From Omphiscola glabra (taxonomy: Eukaryota > Mollusca > Gastropoda > Lymnaeidae), in the NCBI GenBank assembly GCA_964017045.1, contig OZ024797.1:12803062-12867061 (forward strand): a stretch of 64,000 nucleotides of DNA, written 5' to 3'. Under the pieces are notes generated by a model that searched no databases, was not told where the DNA came from, and saw only the letters and a program-made list of their open reading frames with translations. Positions 24,857-37,700 of the stretch are shown piece after piece (the stretch's first letter is position 1; each line of letters begins with the position of its first letter). The position numbers and the translations under genes were made by a program.

Positions 24857-24994
24857 GCGCAAAAATGTCTCTGTCCTTAGTGTTTATTCATTTTCTGACA
24901 GCTACCTATTACATTATGCGTCATCACGACCTGGCGTTGATTACTTTTGTCATGGTTGTTACGGATTGTTACGAGTAGGACTTATTGACACCCA

Positions 24995-25060
24995 GTGAAC
25001 GCAGAGCCAGTGGCGTGACCCTTTGGTGCATCCCCCCCCCCCTTTTTGCCACTTTTCGAT
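24995..25060. mobile_element. hAT-like terminus remnant
   Basis: CAGTGGCGTGACCCTTTGG followed by a poly-C run resembles a decayed hAT left end. Only this end is visible. Confidence 0.35.
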
Positions 25061-25112
25061 TCTCTCCCCCTTGCATTCAGAGTAGACTTTTCACATCACA
25101 ACTTTAGGCCTC

Positions 25113-25222
25113 TAATGTCAAATATTGACTACCATAATGTCAAATATTGAATGCCATATTGTCAAATATTGACTGCCATAATGTCAAATATTGACTGCCA
25201 TAATGTCAAATATAAACTTCCA
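25113..25222. repeat. 22-bp tandem repeat, 5 copies
   Basis: The unit is AATGTCAAATATTGACTGCC plus AT. Confidence 0.92.
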
Positions 25223-25331
25223 TCAACTCCATTTGCAAAATCAATTAATTTATTTTAAAGGGGGATCAAACTGTTAAATAATTAAATTTAAAAAATAACT
25301 TTGTACCATTTTATTGATTTATTTTTTCAAC

Positions 25332-25460
25332 AGACTTTCAACTGCAGATTTGGCGAGATCAACGTAAGGGTCAAGGACGAGACAACAATACAATGTTTAA
25401 GACTGTCCTGTTTGAGCCCGAGGAACGTTCATTTTGAAGACGACAATCAGACATTCTAAT
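25332..25460 (+). CDS. Possible exon, unknown gene
   Basis: A T-rich tract ending TTTTTTCAACAG looks like a good acceptor. The following frame reads TFNCRFGEINVRVKDETTIQ, then C-rich sequence and a stop at 25458. A GTAAGG donor is possible at 25367 (after GAGATCAAC). The CRFG...ETTIQC pattern is faintly like an IPT/TIG-type domain. It is in the same frame as the 315-codon ORF downstream, but no join is demonstrated. Confidence 0.25.
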
Positions 25461-25598
25461 ACATAACACCATCTGTATCCCGAATACTTTTGTTATTGCA
25501 AATCCTAAAACGCTGTTCTAATGTCACAATGTTTAAACTGACATTCCACCAGCTGTCAAAATAAATCCCCATCCGATCCGCTTGTTTCTGTCTGGAAA

Positions 25599-26546
25599 AT
25601 GAGACAGAGAAATAGCAGCCGAGCGTCCAACCTGCCATCTTCCACCACGGAAAGGGCGGCTACAAGAAAGGGGGCACACGCCGACCACGTGAGACCCACG
25701 AGAACGATATCCCCGGCCTTCAGGTCGGGACCCCGCCAAAAACGCCATGACCCTAGCGCAGACGAGATCATCCGATTCGTGCGGGAGTTCCAACGCGGCG
25801 GCGACCTCCAGCACCAAGGCCCGGCTGGTCTCGCGCGGAAATCCGTGCTGCCTGCCATCGGGGGACATAACTCTAGCGACAGTTTCAGCATGACTTACAA
25901 CGTGAACGAGTTAACTGACGTCATCAACGCCGAACCTAGCTCAACTGCAAGGGGGGCTAACACCCACCCGCTATCAACCGTGGCAGATTCGGAATTTCCT
26001 AACAAATCCTCTGAGTTGCCGGAGAATGAGGATTTAATGAGATATTCCAAGCGTGAACAAGTTCACATTGTTGCGGATGTTCTAACCACCGAACAGCTGA
26101 CCGGGCACAACAGCGACGATTTGTTCCATTTCAACGGTAATGTTGTGGATCAAGGACAAGAAACAGCAACATCCCAGAATCGTAATTTGATGACAACAGA
26201 AAAAGTAATAGCGAACTCTGGGTGGAAACAATCTATGAAATGTGATGACAGTCTCCTGAACGGCAGCACCAGCCATTGCTTCAGCAAACCTGCCCAAACA
26301 ACACCGAGCTTTTTAAATGGCGTTTCGAAAGCGGCTCAACTCTTACGGCCTCGGGCCCTTCCCCAGCTACCTCCCCTGATGCGCGGTGGCGCCCCGACAA
26401 GACCATCAGCCCCATCCCCGTCTCTGACGCCCCCTTCCCCAAGATCGACGGACAGTGGGGACGAGGACAGTTTTGATGACGATTTAGAGTTGGACGACAG
26501 AAGGAATATTGAAAACAGAAACTTAGACTATGATGAAACAGTTTAA
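25599..26546 (+). CDS. Unrecognised 315-residue protein or last coding exon
   Basis: A single open frame much longer than expected by chance in non-repetitive DNA, with balanced codon use and higher GC than its flanks. The first in-frame ATG after an upstream stop (25540) is in AAAATGA context. Residues 1-75 are basic (RQRNSSRAS, RKGAHADHVRPTRT). The middle is polar with no clear fold. Residues 245-280 are proline-rich (RALPQLPPLMRG, PSPSLTPPSPRS), and the tail is strongly acidic (SGDEDSFDDDLELDDR), ending DETV, which could act as a class III-type PDZ ligand. No signal peptide or membrane segment. It may be a one-exon gene or a terminal exon of a larger one. A possible poly-A signal lies at 26845-26850. 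Confidence 0.55.
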   Translation: MRQRNSSRASNLPSSTTERAATRKGAHADHVRPTRTISPAFRSGPRQKRHDPSADEIIRFVREFQRGGDLQHQGPAGLARKSVLPAIGGHNSSDSFSMTYNVNELTDVINAEPSSTARGANTHPLSTVADSEFPNKSSELPENEDLMRYSKREQVHIVADVLTTEQLTGHNSDDLFHFNGNVVDQGQETATSQNRNLMTTEKVIANSGWKQSMKCDDSLLNGSTSHCFSKPAQTTPSFLNGVSKAAQLLRPRALPQLPPLMRGGAPTRPSAPSPSLTPPSPRSTDSGDEDSFDDDLELDDRRNIENRNLDYDETV

Positions 26547-26844
26547 ATTGTGTACTTCACCGAGCTTTCTGTTGTGTTGTCCTTGAGCAGCGGTGATCTT
26601 TAAGTCAGCCAATGGCTACAGGAGGCCATCGGACAAAAAAATCTTGCTGTCACAAGTTTTTATCTCCACTCATTTATTCTGCAAACAATTCTTTATTTAA
26701 AGATTTCGCTGCTATGTAGGCTACGATCTCCATAACGCGCTCACAATTATTGCTATTCGCAAGTAAGAATTGGATTGCCATCACGATTGTATTCTGCCTG
26801 CATTTCATCGCACCATCCACCAAGACGGTCCGTGCTCACAGTGT

Positions 26845-26850
26845 AATAAA
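26845..26850 (+). terminator. Possible poly-A signal
   Basis: AATAAA about 300 bp after the stop codon of the 315-codon ORF. It is the right distance and strand, but the motif is common in AT-rich DNA. Confidence 0.35.
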
Positions 26851-27496
26851 AGCGCTGCATGGAATGACATGATGAACAGTAGCAAATTGTTCTCTCATTC
26901 ATAGATGCTTATGGAATCATTAAAAGAAGATTAGGATTGGAATTTTCATTAGGAAAATGTTCATTTACTACATAAATACTCTATGTTCGAATTCTGGATC
27001 ATTTTACAATCCTCTGCCAAAATTTGTGAATGCCTAATGGAGGGCAATCTGGGTATTTTGAATCAATAATCCACAACTTTGAGGTGCAATTTTTCCAATT
27101 TGAAAAATCTCCTGAATTAGTAAGTTTGCTTCGCCCCAAAAAGAATTCATTTTGAAGCTGACATGACAGCATCGCCAAGTGGTGACCTCTGCGTTCATTC
27201 CTAAAATCATCCTCTTGCTATAATCATGATCTGTTGGTTGATGATCTGTTGGTTGATGATCTGCAGCCAGACCAGACATCTAGGATTTTACAATTGTGCG
27301 CTCTGTGCTTGGGTCTGCATGGATAAATGAGACACATTTTTCTTTAAGTAATCAAGCATAGTTCATATTGCTGCATTACGATGTTGTTTGTTTTATACCA
27401 TACATTGTTAGCACTATTTGGAAACAAGAAGATTGTAAAGCTTCTCATTGCATGTCATTTGGAAAAAAAGCTACTTTACCTTAATTGTGGTCATAA
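26851..27496. other. Unique segment, no gene seen
   Basis: AT-rich single-copy sequence with a short duplication (GATGATCTGTTGGTT) at about 27225-27260. Confidence 0.3.
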
Positions 27497-27768
27497 TACC
27501 ATGAACAATACCATGAACAATACCATGAACAATACCATGAACAATACCATGAACAATACCATGAACAATACCATGAACAATACCATGAACAATACCATGA
27601 ACAATACCATGAACAATACCATGAACAATACCATGAACAATACCATGAACAATACCATGAACAATACCATGAACAATACCATGAACAATACCATGAACGA
27701 TACCATGAACAATACCATGAACAATACCATGAACAATACCATGAACAATACCATGAACAATACCATGC
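27497..27768. repeat. 12-bp tandem repeat, about 22 copies
   Basis: The unit AATACCATGAAC is nearly perfect throughout (one variant near 27699). It reads as (MNNT)n on plus and (MVLF)n on minus, which is a by-product of the unit length. Confidence 0.96.
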
Positions 27769-28540
27769 TAAATCCGATAAGAAGTCTATAGCAGAGACTT
27801 GAATTATTTTTGGAAAAGCAGACATTTCCGTGGTTTGATGGTCACGAGTGTGACTAAAACAAAAAGTCATTACTCCCCACGACTCTAGTCTCCAGGAGGA
27901 CGAAATGTTTGGTTAGTTAAACGTTAAGACTTTGAAAGCCGCATTTTCAGTGATATTTTCTAAGTTTTTTTTTGTGCATTTTTCTTAAACATAGCAAAGA
28001 TGCTGTTATTTTATAATTGACGTTGTTATGTTTTCAAGACTTTAGAAAATCGCTGTTTGTTAGGAGTAAAATAATGAGTGTCAGAGCTGTTTGTTAGGAG
28101 TAAAAAAGTGAGTGTCAGAGCTGTTCGATATGAGTAAAATAGTGAGTGTCAGAATAAAAAGTTCTAAATCAAGGGCCGTAACTGTGGTTTATAGAGCTCT
28201 TACAAAATGGAGGAAATTAATTGTTATTTTCAGTTGGGGGAATTTGCGCCGGGGGGGGGGGGGGGGGGGGGGTCCGTCGAGTTGAAAAACTCCAAAATTA
28301 ACAAATTAACTAACTACGGACTAAAATGTTACATTTTTTAGGGGCGCGTCTTTTTTTAATGTGAAGAATCCGTGTCCCCTCCACCCCCTGTCATGTTCCC
28401 ACCGTCATGTCCAATTTACTTTTGACAATCATAGAATCAAGATGATGTACAATTCATTAATTAAATCACTCTTTACATTTTTTGGTCTACGTTCTTGGTG
28501 TTAACGGATTTTGATTTTTAAAAATTTAATTTAAATCCTC
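27769..28540. other. Unique segment, no gene seen
   Basis: Contains three short copies of GAGTGTCAGAGCTGTT (28075-28150) and a poly-G run of about 24 bases (28248-28271). No exon recognised. Confidence 0.35.
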
Positions 28541-29142
28541 AAACGCACAATTGCCCTCACACGCACAATTGCCCTCACACGCACAATTGTCCTCACACGC
28601 GCAATTGTCCTCACACGCACAATTGCCCTCACACGCACAATTACCCTCACACGCACAATTGCCCTCACACGCACAATCGCCCTCACACGCACAATTGTCC
28701 TCACACGCACAATTGCCCTCACACGCACAATTGTACTCACGCACAATTGCCCTCACATGCACACTTCCCCTCACATGCACAATTGCCCTCACACGCACAC
28801 TTCCCCTAACACGCACACTTCCCCTCACACGCACAATTGCCCTCACACGCACAATTGCCCTCACACGCACAATTGCCCTCACACGCACAATTGCCCTCAC
28901 ACGCACAATTGCCCTCACTCGCACAATTGTACTCACACGCACAATTTTACTCACACGCACAATTTTACTCACACGCACAATTGCCCTCACACGCACACTT
29001 CCCTTAACACGCACAATTGCCCTCACACGCACAATTGCCCTCACACGCACAATGGCCCTCACACGCACAATTGTACTCACATGCACAATTGCCTTCACAT
29101 GCACACTTCCCCTCACACGCACACTTCCCCTCACATGCACAA
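28541..29142. repeat. 18-bp minisatellite, about 33 copies
   Basis: The unit is CCTCACACGCACAATTGC with variants CACACTTCC and AATTGTA. It is open in all frames by unit length. Confidence 0.95.
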
Positions 29143-29319
29143 TTTTCCGCATTTGTGTTGGAAGATGTTTAGTTAAATGTAGAAGCTCACTTCTTAATGT
29201 TTAAGTTTAAGTCTATGGTAAACATTTATAAACTTCATTTGTTAACATAATATATCTGTGAGGTGATTCTTTCCAAATTGCTATCTCTACATATATTTGT
29301 ATGGTTACACTTCCTACCA

Positions 29320-29650
29320 CCCCATCTCAAATTCACATATATTTGTGTGATGATTATATCCAGTGGCGTAGATTAGTGCCAGCCCGGGGAAGGCTGAGCC
29401 CTTTGCCGCGCTCCGCCCATTAAAAAACTGCAGTTGGCCAAGAATTCCCGCATGAGGCGGACTGCACGCCATCTCTACGTCATTGATTAAATCGCCATGT
29501 TTTACATAATATATGTGTATGTTGATTATATCACTATGTTTTACATATATTTGTATCATGATTATTTCCAACCATCCCATGTTTACATATATAGCTGTGT
29601 GGTGATTGTTTTCAAACCATTCCAAGTGAACATATATTTGTATCAGGCTT
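29320..29650. repeat. Old degenerate repeat with a hAT-like insert
   Basis: Several imperfect copies of an ACATATATTTGT(G/A)T...TGATTAT motif spaced about 50-60 bp. It is interrupted at 29359-29470 by a GC-rich segment beginning CAGTGGCGTAGATTAGTGCC, a hAT-like terminus. Confidence 0.5.
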
Positions 29651-31689
29651 ATTATACGGGTACTGCGGATACTGTTAACAACCATACACATGTTTTTGAA
29701 ACTCTATTCCATGCATTAAAAGGTTATACGACACTGTTGGACACTTGCCTAATTCATTTTGTTTGTGATCTAAAGAGCGAAATGAATTCTTGAAAGCCTA
29801 TACGATTAATAATAAAGAGTCGAGTCAAAAGATTAGTAAAAAGTAAAGACAATTTAGATGCATTATTTGTATATTATTATTATTATTATAATTATTATTA
29901 GTTGTCTTATATAGTGCGATATACTAGTAAATCGAATCTTAATGGAAATGTACGTGAAATGACAATTCATTGGCCATTCATCTTAACATACAAATATTCT
30001 AATAAAACCAAATTAGTCATACATCAAAATACTACTATACCAAAGTACTAATATACCAATCCACCCCTCCTACACTAACAATCTACAGAAGGTCTTCAAA
30101 AAAAAAAAAAAAAAAAGGCTGCGACTATTCGCACCCGGGTACCAGAACTGAGATGTTGGGATTCAAAAACTATTTAAAATATCATTGTTGGGTTTGTAAG
30201 TCAAAATGAGGTATCAAATGAAAGATAATTGAATGGACTATACGTTTGTAAACTTAATTCTTCAGTTTAACTAAAATCAACTACCACAAATGACATCCGA
30301 AAAGCTATTTATCTTCTTCTTCTTCTCCTCGAACACCCCCCCCCCCCATGTCGAGACCAATAAAACTAATCTTCACCTTTTTTTTTTATATATCCACGCC
30401 CCCCCCCCCCCTTTTTTTTTACCCTTCTATTTTTCCAAAATATTTTCCCCATGCTTGAAATTTCCCCAGTTCCCCAGGTGTTCTTGATTCCCCAGATCCA
30501 GTGAAATTTCCCAAGGTCTGATAGCACTGGACTGAGCTTTGGCCTACTAACACAGTGACAAGCTGCATTACTATCAGTTACAGAGCGCACAAAACACACA
30601 ACACACCGTAAATACCAAGATGACAACATTCACTAACAGTGCGAGGTGAAAATGCTACACATTCACATAACACAAATAGATAAGAAATGAGTTCAGTTGT
30701 AAACCGTGTAAGTGTGTAAATGTCATGACGTCACTAAAGCATTGGCACCTCATATCGGTATCACGAATTTTTAAAGACGTCTGGTCCACCACTCTTAATA
30801 TTAAACGACTACGCTTAGCATTGCCGTTATTCTGTGAGTTAATTAAGTTAATATTTCGCTTTGTTCCCACCAATTAGGCTTACCTAATAATAATGGGCTT
30901 AAATAAAGGCGTTAAATATAATATAATCTTTTTTACAAATTCACTTTTACTTTTCACAATTCTAAATTCTAAAATGAAATTTTTCTGAACCCCAAATTTA
31001 ATTTTAATCTAGTCTAAGTCTTAAGATACCCTGGATTTGAAATTATTCACATGTCATAGCGATTGAGAACTTAATGGTTTTCGGAAGAGCAGCAAATTAA
31101 ACAATATGTATAAATGTGTGTGTGGGGGGGGGGGGGAGGAGTAAATGGGGAGTATACATTTATACATACATTTACATACATGGATTAATGGATCTGAGTT
31201 GAACTGTTTCCTACTTCTCAACCTTAGACAGTGATTCTTAACCTTTTTGCACCCCCTCTTGATTTTAAAATCTTTTCCGCACTCACATCTCAATTTCAAA
31301 ACCATATCCCCAATGATACAAAGTGAAAGTAAATATAATTTTTTGTGTCACTGCCTCCTCTACCCGGGCTGGCGCTAATCTATGCATTAAGTTATCAGCA
31401 CAACAAATTCACACAAATGTGAACATAGAAATTACAATATTTGCTTATTTCTTCAGCACAATCAATCATTCACACAAAAACTGTAAAATGTAAATCATTA
31501 TTCAATGCTAAATTATTTGTTAAAATGTGACTAGACTAATGTGACCAGTCTTAAGTATGGTAAATTTAAAAAATGGTTTGTTTAGTTTAAGACTTTCTTT
31601 ACCTAAAGGTGTGTTAATACAATACACATTAAAAATTTAAAAGGGGCATAAGAATAAAGTTAATATTTTTACTCAAAGATCAAGCAGCT
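29651..31689. other. Upstream flank of the decarboxylase gene, no gene seen
   Basis: AT-rich sequence with simple runs: (TTA)n at about 29873, poly-A at 30100, poly-C and poly-T at 30337-30418 and poly-G at 31124. CAGTGATTCTTAACCTTTTT at 31209 and GCGCTAATCTA near 31372 (reverse match to the 29359 terminus) are probable hAT scraps. No promoter motif is convincing. Confidence 0.35.
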
Positions 31690-31737
31690 ATGGATAGTTC
31701 TTTCATATTTTTGGAACAGGAACTCTTCTGTGAAAAG
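31690..31737 (+). CDS. Decarboxylase exon 1 (start codon)
   Basis: A short exon of 16 codons, MDSSFIFLEQELFCEK, with ATGG start context and a GTAGGT donor in phase 0. It was chosen because QELFCEK followed by INLKKVLEICEQ reproduces the N-terminal 'GELFCEGV.LEE' pattern of LysA proteins, and because exon 2 has no ATG of its own. Confidence 0.8.
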
Positions 31738-34700
31738 GTAGGTGATCAGGGTCAAGTTTCAAATATGTAAATAGTACAAGGTAGTTCTTAATGATAATTT
31801 GAAAAAAGAGACTACATAAAATAAAGAATATATATTTTGTGTCAGCTCTATGCATTCTTAAAACTTAATATGTCACAAAGTTCGAGAATTATCTATCAAC
31901 CTCTGGGTTGGGCAATTTGGTATATTTTCATAAGATAAATCTTTAATTGCTAAACCAGCTGTGAAATCATGACATTAATTACATTCATTTCATTACGTAG
32001 AATTTGTTCAAAACTCCCGTTTCCTGATAACATGAAACTCAATATTTAAATCTTATTTGTTAAGAATCTTGAACATTTTTGTGACTGGTCTCATCTTTTG
32101 TATACCACTCCCGTCTCAGATCAATTTGAAAAAAGTCTTGGAAATATGTGAGCAGAAGTTCAAGGTCCCTACTACCCCTCTGTTTGTATACAGCAAAGCT
32201 CAACTCACAGCAAACATTAAAACATACCAAGACGCACTGAGACAGCTGGCATGTCAAACCCAGCTCAACTATGCTGTCAAGGTTGGTGGTCAAAAATAAA
32301 AGATTAATTTCATTTTTATCAAAGGCAAAGTGACTAAAAAGCTTTTAAGTTCTCACTAATATGGTATGGTATGGCATCTTTCCGTCTACGAGAGACGATA
32401 GATTTATCTTTTCTGATTGCAGCTCTTGGTGTGGCTAGTGAGACCGATCCTCGAGTGGCAGTCTCTTTTGCATGCCCCACACACGAATGCGGTGGAGCAG
32501 TGTTTTCTGGCCTTTCTCTGCGCTCTCTTTACAAACCATCTGCTTTAAATATGAAAGAAAAGTTAATATTTCTTGAAGCAATCCATTGATTAATTATTGT
32601 GATTTATGGGAAACATGGTTGTTTCTGCTTATTCACACAAAAAGATATAAATGCATACACATCACACTGATTTGAATCCTCAAGAAATAAAAATAAAAAA
32701 ATTAACAGGAAAACTTGTATTACTAAATTTTATAGTAACTGAAAATTGACATATTTTTATACTAAAATCAACAACTATTGGAACATAGTCATGGCTAATT
32801 TTTTTTTAAGGTAAATTTTTCTTGCCTTGTTACTAGGCCAACCCAAACTTGACTCTGGTAAAGACAATCCGGTCACTTGGTGTGTCTGCCACACTTATCA
32901 GTGGAAATGAGATCAGGCTGGCATTAGAGGCTGGATTCGAACCTTCACGTCTCATGTACAATGGTGGAGGTAAATACACATGGGAAACACGTCTGGCCGT
33001 TGAGGTTTGTTCGAGTTTATCTATGATCAAAATTGATCATTATGAAAATCATTCTAAAATTTTGATTTCATCCTTGCAAACTCTGCCACTTAAATTGCTA
33101 ACCAGAATAAACATACATTTCTGGTAACCATAAATTAGACTTAAATTGTGAAAATGACTTCTCATCATATTCTGACTATTCAACAATTTAATAGTTTTCC
33201 TTCTTCTCTTTATTTCTAATTTAAACAAATAAATTCCATTTTCACTTATCAAAGAATTTAGTGCATGTATAATTTTTTAGTTTAGGGTATTTATCCAAAA
33301 CTAATTGGTAATTGTAACTTTTATTATTTTTCTTTCTTTTCAGCATAACTTGTTGATTAATGTGGACAGTGAATGGGACCTGAGGCAAACCATTGATATA
33401 TGCCAGACTGGCTTTAGTGAACCAAGAAAAGCTAGGGTATTACTGAGGTTGAATCTAAACATTGATCCTGTGAGTTTCAAAATCAAGTCTAAAAGAATAT
33501 AAGGCATATTATCATACATCACTTAATATAAGTCATATTATCATACATTACTTAATAACCATAGGAACTCAAATTCCCAATGTACTTAACTAATAATTTT
33601 TTTATTGCTAATAATTCCTTAAATTCTTATATTCAAGCAAATTTGCTCAGAAAGTTTTTGAAATAATTCCTAAGTTCTGGACATTTTTCATATATAATTT
33701 ATCATAATAAATTTTTTAAAAGAGGCACTATTTAAGTTAATCGCAGAAAATCGTTCATTAGGAATGACAGCGGCCCAAGCCGAAGCTCTTATGGATCTTC
33801 TTGGAATCCATAGCTGTGAACCCACCCACTAGAGGGGAAATGCTGCAAAGTGGCACCTCTGAGACATTTCTATGAGAGCCTATGGTTTTGACCGATGCCA
33901 ATAAAGGGATCTTCACTAACACCTTCTTGCCAAAGTTTTCTCAGAGCTGTCGACCGTGGTAAAACACTTCACAAGAACTAGCTAGCGATGTGGATGAAAC
34001 AGCTTTTAAACTGGGAGTTTTTTTTGTAATCGAAAACATCAATGTTATAATCATGTGCACTAAAGCCTAGTTCCTAAAATGTGCCCTAAACTCTAACTCC
34101 TAATATCTTTGCCCAGCCTTCCTCACCAAATTATCAGCATGACAAGCCTGGGTTAGGAGGATGTGTACCCCTGCAGGTTTCCTTGGTCACTGTCTACACC
34201 AAAGACCCATTTCTTAAATGCTTTTATTTAAATAATTATTAATGATTAGTTTTGATAGCCTTACATTGACAGTAGTTTTTGATGATGGATTTTATTTTTT
34301 TTATCATCATTTGTGTAAAGTCAGTCCATAAATTTGTGAATACGGGAACAGCAGATAGTAAATTTGGACTTGATGAGGAAGAAGTTGAGAAATGTCTTCG
34401 GTTACTTCAACAACCAGAGTGTCCCACAGAACTGGTAGGACTGCACTCTCACTTGGGTTCCACTATCTATCACAGTGATGTCTTCAGGTAAACTTATCAC
34501 TTGGGTTCCACTATCTATCATAGTGATGTCTTCAGGTAAACTTATCACTTGAGACTCTCTGTGAGATTTTGGGATTTAAATGTCTTCTCTACCTCCTTCA
34601 ATTTTGCAATTATTTGTTTGGGTTCAAGTTTCTCTGTGAGAAAAAAAAAATTGGATAAAGTAACAAAAATTAATCACTAGCCATATACATTTATTTAAAG

Positions 34701-37700
34701 ATACTTTAAAAAATATTCTATAATAAACTTCTGATGCACATATTGCTTTGTTGTTATTGTAACATGCTCATTTTCTTGTCACCATATTAATTGTCACTAT
34801 AACAATTAGTTTTATAATAACTCAAATAAATATAGTTGTCCCTCCATAAAAATATGCAATACAATGGACACAATTAATAATGAAATGATAATTTTCTATC
34901 CCCCTGGCGCCGATTAATAAATGTAGCTTTAATTAAGTGTAGCTAATCAAATTTTGATGTTTTAGATTCAAGCAAATGAAGCAAGACAGTTACAAAAAAT
35001 AAACAAATTAAAATAGTTATAAAGCACTGAGCACATTAAATTACATATACCTATGGCATGAAATTTGTACTGGAAATTTTTTTAAAAATATTTTATTTAC
35101 ATCACAGAGTTAGCGTAGAAAAGTTATTGGAATTTCGAACAAAACTCCTACAGAGAGGCTTTTGCAATGTCAAAATTATAAACATTGGAGGTGGCCTAGG
35201 TATTGATTATAAGTCCTTGGTAAGTCAGATTGTGTAAAACAGTTATGTCAAGACCTAGTGGATTTTTAGTTTGGCTTAATAATATTAATAATAAGTTTTT
35301 AAAGACTCTGATGTTAAGCAATGACCATATATGTCATATCACAGTGAATTTGAGGGCAGTTCCCAAAGATGTTTTCTCCTTTGTTTTAATGAATTAGAAA
35401 AAAAATTTAAAATGTTATATGATTAATTATTTAATAATTTATTTATTTTAATGATTTAACTATTTATGACCAAGTTCTTTGTATTTTCATGACCATTACA
35501 AAGGATCCTGTCATATTTGTATGAACTTTCTCAGGAGTGTGAAACTAGGTCATGGCGTTGTGAATCTGAGACCAACCAAGCACAGCTTATCACATTTAGA
35601 GATTTACTGCTGAAGGCAAGAGGTAAGGGGGTCTGATCTATGGACAACTGAGTTCAAATCTCTCAACTGTCATCTCTGTTATGGGATGAAACTGTCATCT
35701 CTGTTATGGGATAGTCCTATTGTGAAACTGTCATCTCTGTTATGGGATAGACTTATGGTGAAATGTGTAAACTGCTGTCACTTTTAAATTCTCACAAAGT
35801 GGACACCATGACTTTTGTTTATCAGACTGTTCATGTTTTATGATGGAACAGCTCAGAGAATTTTGCATTTAGCAAAAAAGCAAAAAATAAAATTGAAAAG
35901 ATTAATTTATCCATCCTTTGGACAGATATTTTTAACAAGTATTTTGATGTGCAATTTCTTTTCAGAATTTGTCATTTTAGGCTCCCAAAAATATTTAACC
36001 ACAATTCTTTTTAAAAGACCCATTCATAGTAACTAGGTTAGTAACCAGGTTGATAAAATCCCAGCTTTATCCTATTATGGTTTTCACATTCCTCTATGTG
36101 TTACCCAAAATAATTACTACATAAAGAAAACTTCTCTGTCAAATTTGCTCATTTGCTGCACGATGTCACGGTTAGTTTGCAAAGCTGCCAAGCAGAACGC
36201 CCTGAAAGTTTGCCCCATAGGCTTGCCCTTTTTTTACAAGGATGTTTGCCCTGGACTGATTCCTTCATGGCAGTGCTGTCAAACCTTTTTGACTCAGTGA
36301 ATAAAAAATTATGTTCTTTGAAGCCAAAGGGCCGCACATGAGATCTTAAAAAAACTTTTTACATTATTAATATGTTCAGAGGGTACAAAATAATGCAGCA
36401 TGCATTGTATCATGAATAAAGAAATCTGACCACATCACCCCATTTCTTTGAGATCTCCATTGGCTCCCTGTGAGTGAGCGCATTCACCACAAAATTCTGT
36501 CCCTGGCGTACAGCTGTATAGAAGGTTCTGTGCCAGAATATCTTAAAGAACTGATTTCTAAACACCTATCCTGAAAGAACCAGCAGTCTTCAGCACAGTC
36601 CTTACTTAGAGTTCCCAGTGTGGATGGACACAGAAAAAAGTCATACGGAGTGCGCTCTTTTGAAGCGATAGCGCCAAAATTATGAAACAGTTTGCCTCAA
36701 TCTTTGAGGAAAATTGAAAATGATAAAAAATCATTTAAGAAACATTTAAAGACTTTTTCTTAAATAGATTTAAGAACATCAGAGCACTGTGAACATGCTA
36801 AAATAGCATGGATACAAGCGCCATGCAAGTACAAGTATTAAATCAATCAATAGCACTATTGGCTCACTAGGACTATAAATAGAAACTGTAATACTTCTTT
36901 AATGAGATAACTTTATTCAAATTGTTCAAAAAATTTTCTTAATTTGAAGAAGTTTTCAGAAGCACTCGTTCTCATTTGATTTATATAAATGTTCACAAAT
37001 TTCACAAGCTCTGTTCGGGCTATTTAAAATCAATTCATGGGCCACATGGCCTCCGCGGGCTGGACAGCATGGCTTTAGAAGGTTGACCTAGTATCCATTT
37101 AAACTTAACATGCTACTTTCTCACCCTGGGTTACAAATATTCCCCACCTTCAGTGAATGGTGTTTAGCTTTTATCATAGGTGGGATGCTCGCTGTCTGAC
37201 CTACTTAATTCCATTTGTTGCAGCTGTATTCATTGCCTGACCTGTGCCTAAAATTATGTGCCTGCTGCCGTGGTGAACTGACTATTGGGAAATTTAATTG
37301 CTCACTGTACCCTCGATGGCTCGAGCATACAAAGTCATCTTTACACAATAAATATGTTTATATTTACCCTCATAACAATAATCAATACATCATTTCCCTC
37401 TTTAAGTTGAAGGTGTTGACAGTGAAGAGCAGAAAAGTATACATGAAATGACCAATTCATTAATATCCTACATAGCAGAGAGGTCAGTATTTTTGCCATT
37501 TTTCTTTCTTTTTTTTTAAAATGTTACTTAGGGCTTGAAATAGGGGACACAAACAGATAACATGACTATTTATTACAGTACTGTCCCCCTTATTATTGCT
37601 GTACTTTCCCCTTTTTTATTGCTGTACTGTCTCCTTTATTATTGCTGTACTCTCCCCCTTTTTATTGCTGTACTGTCTCCTTTATTATTGCTGTACTGTC

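Noticed and set aside
27381..27791. (MNNT)n asparagine-rich protein
   Set aside because: A nearly perfect 12-bp satellite, open on both strands; no exon context.
28526..29204. Cysteine-rich or arginine-rich proteins over the 18-bp array
   Set aside because: All frames are open by unit length; no start context or splice sites.
32057..32119. Decarboxylase translation starting at TTG (32057)
   Set aside because: A TTG start is not expected in a nuclear gene; a splice acceptor at 32119 and an upstream ATG exon explain the frame better.
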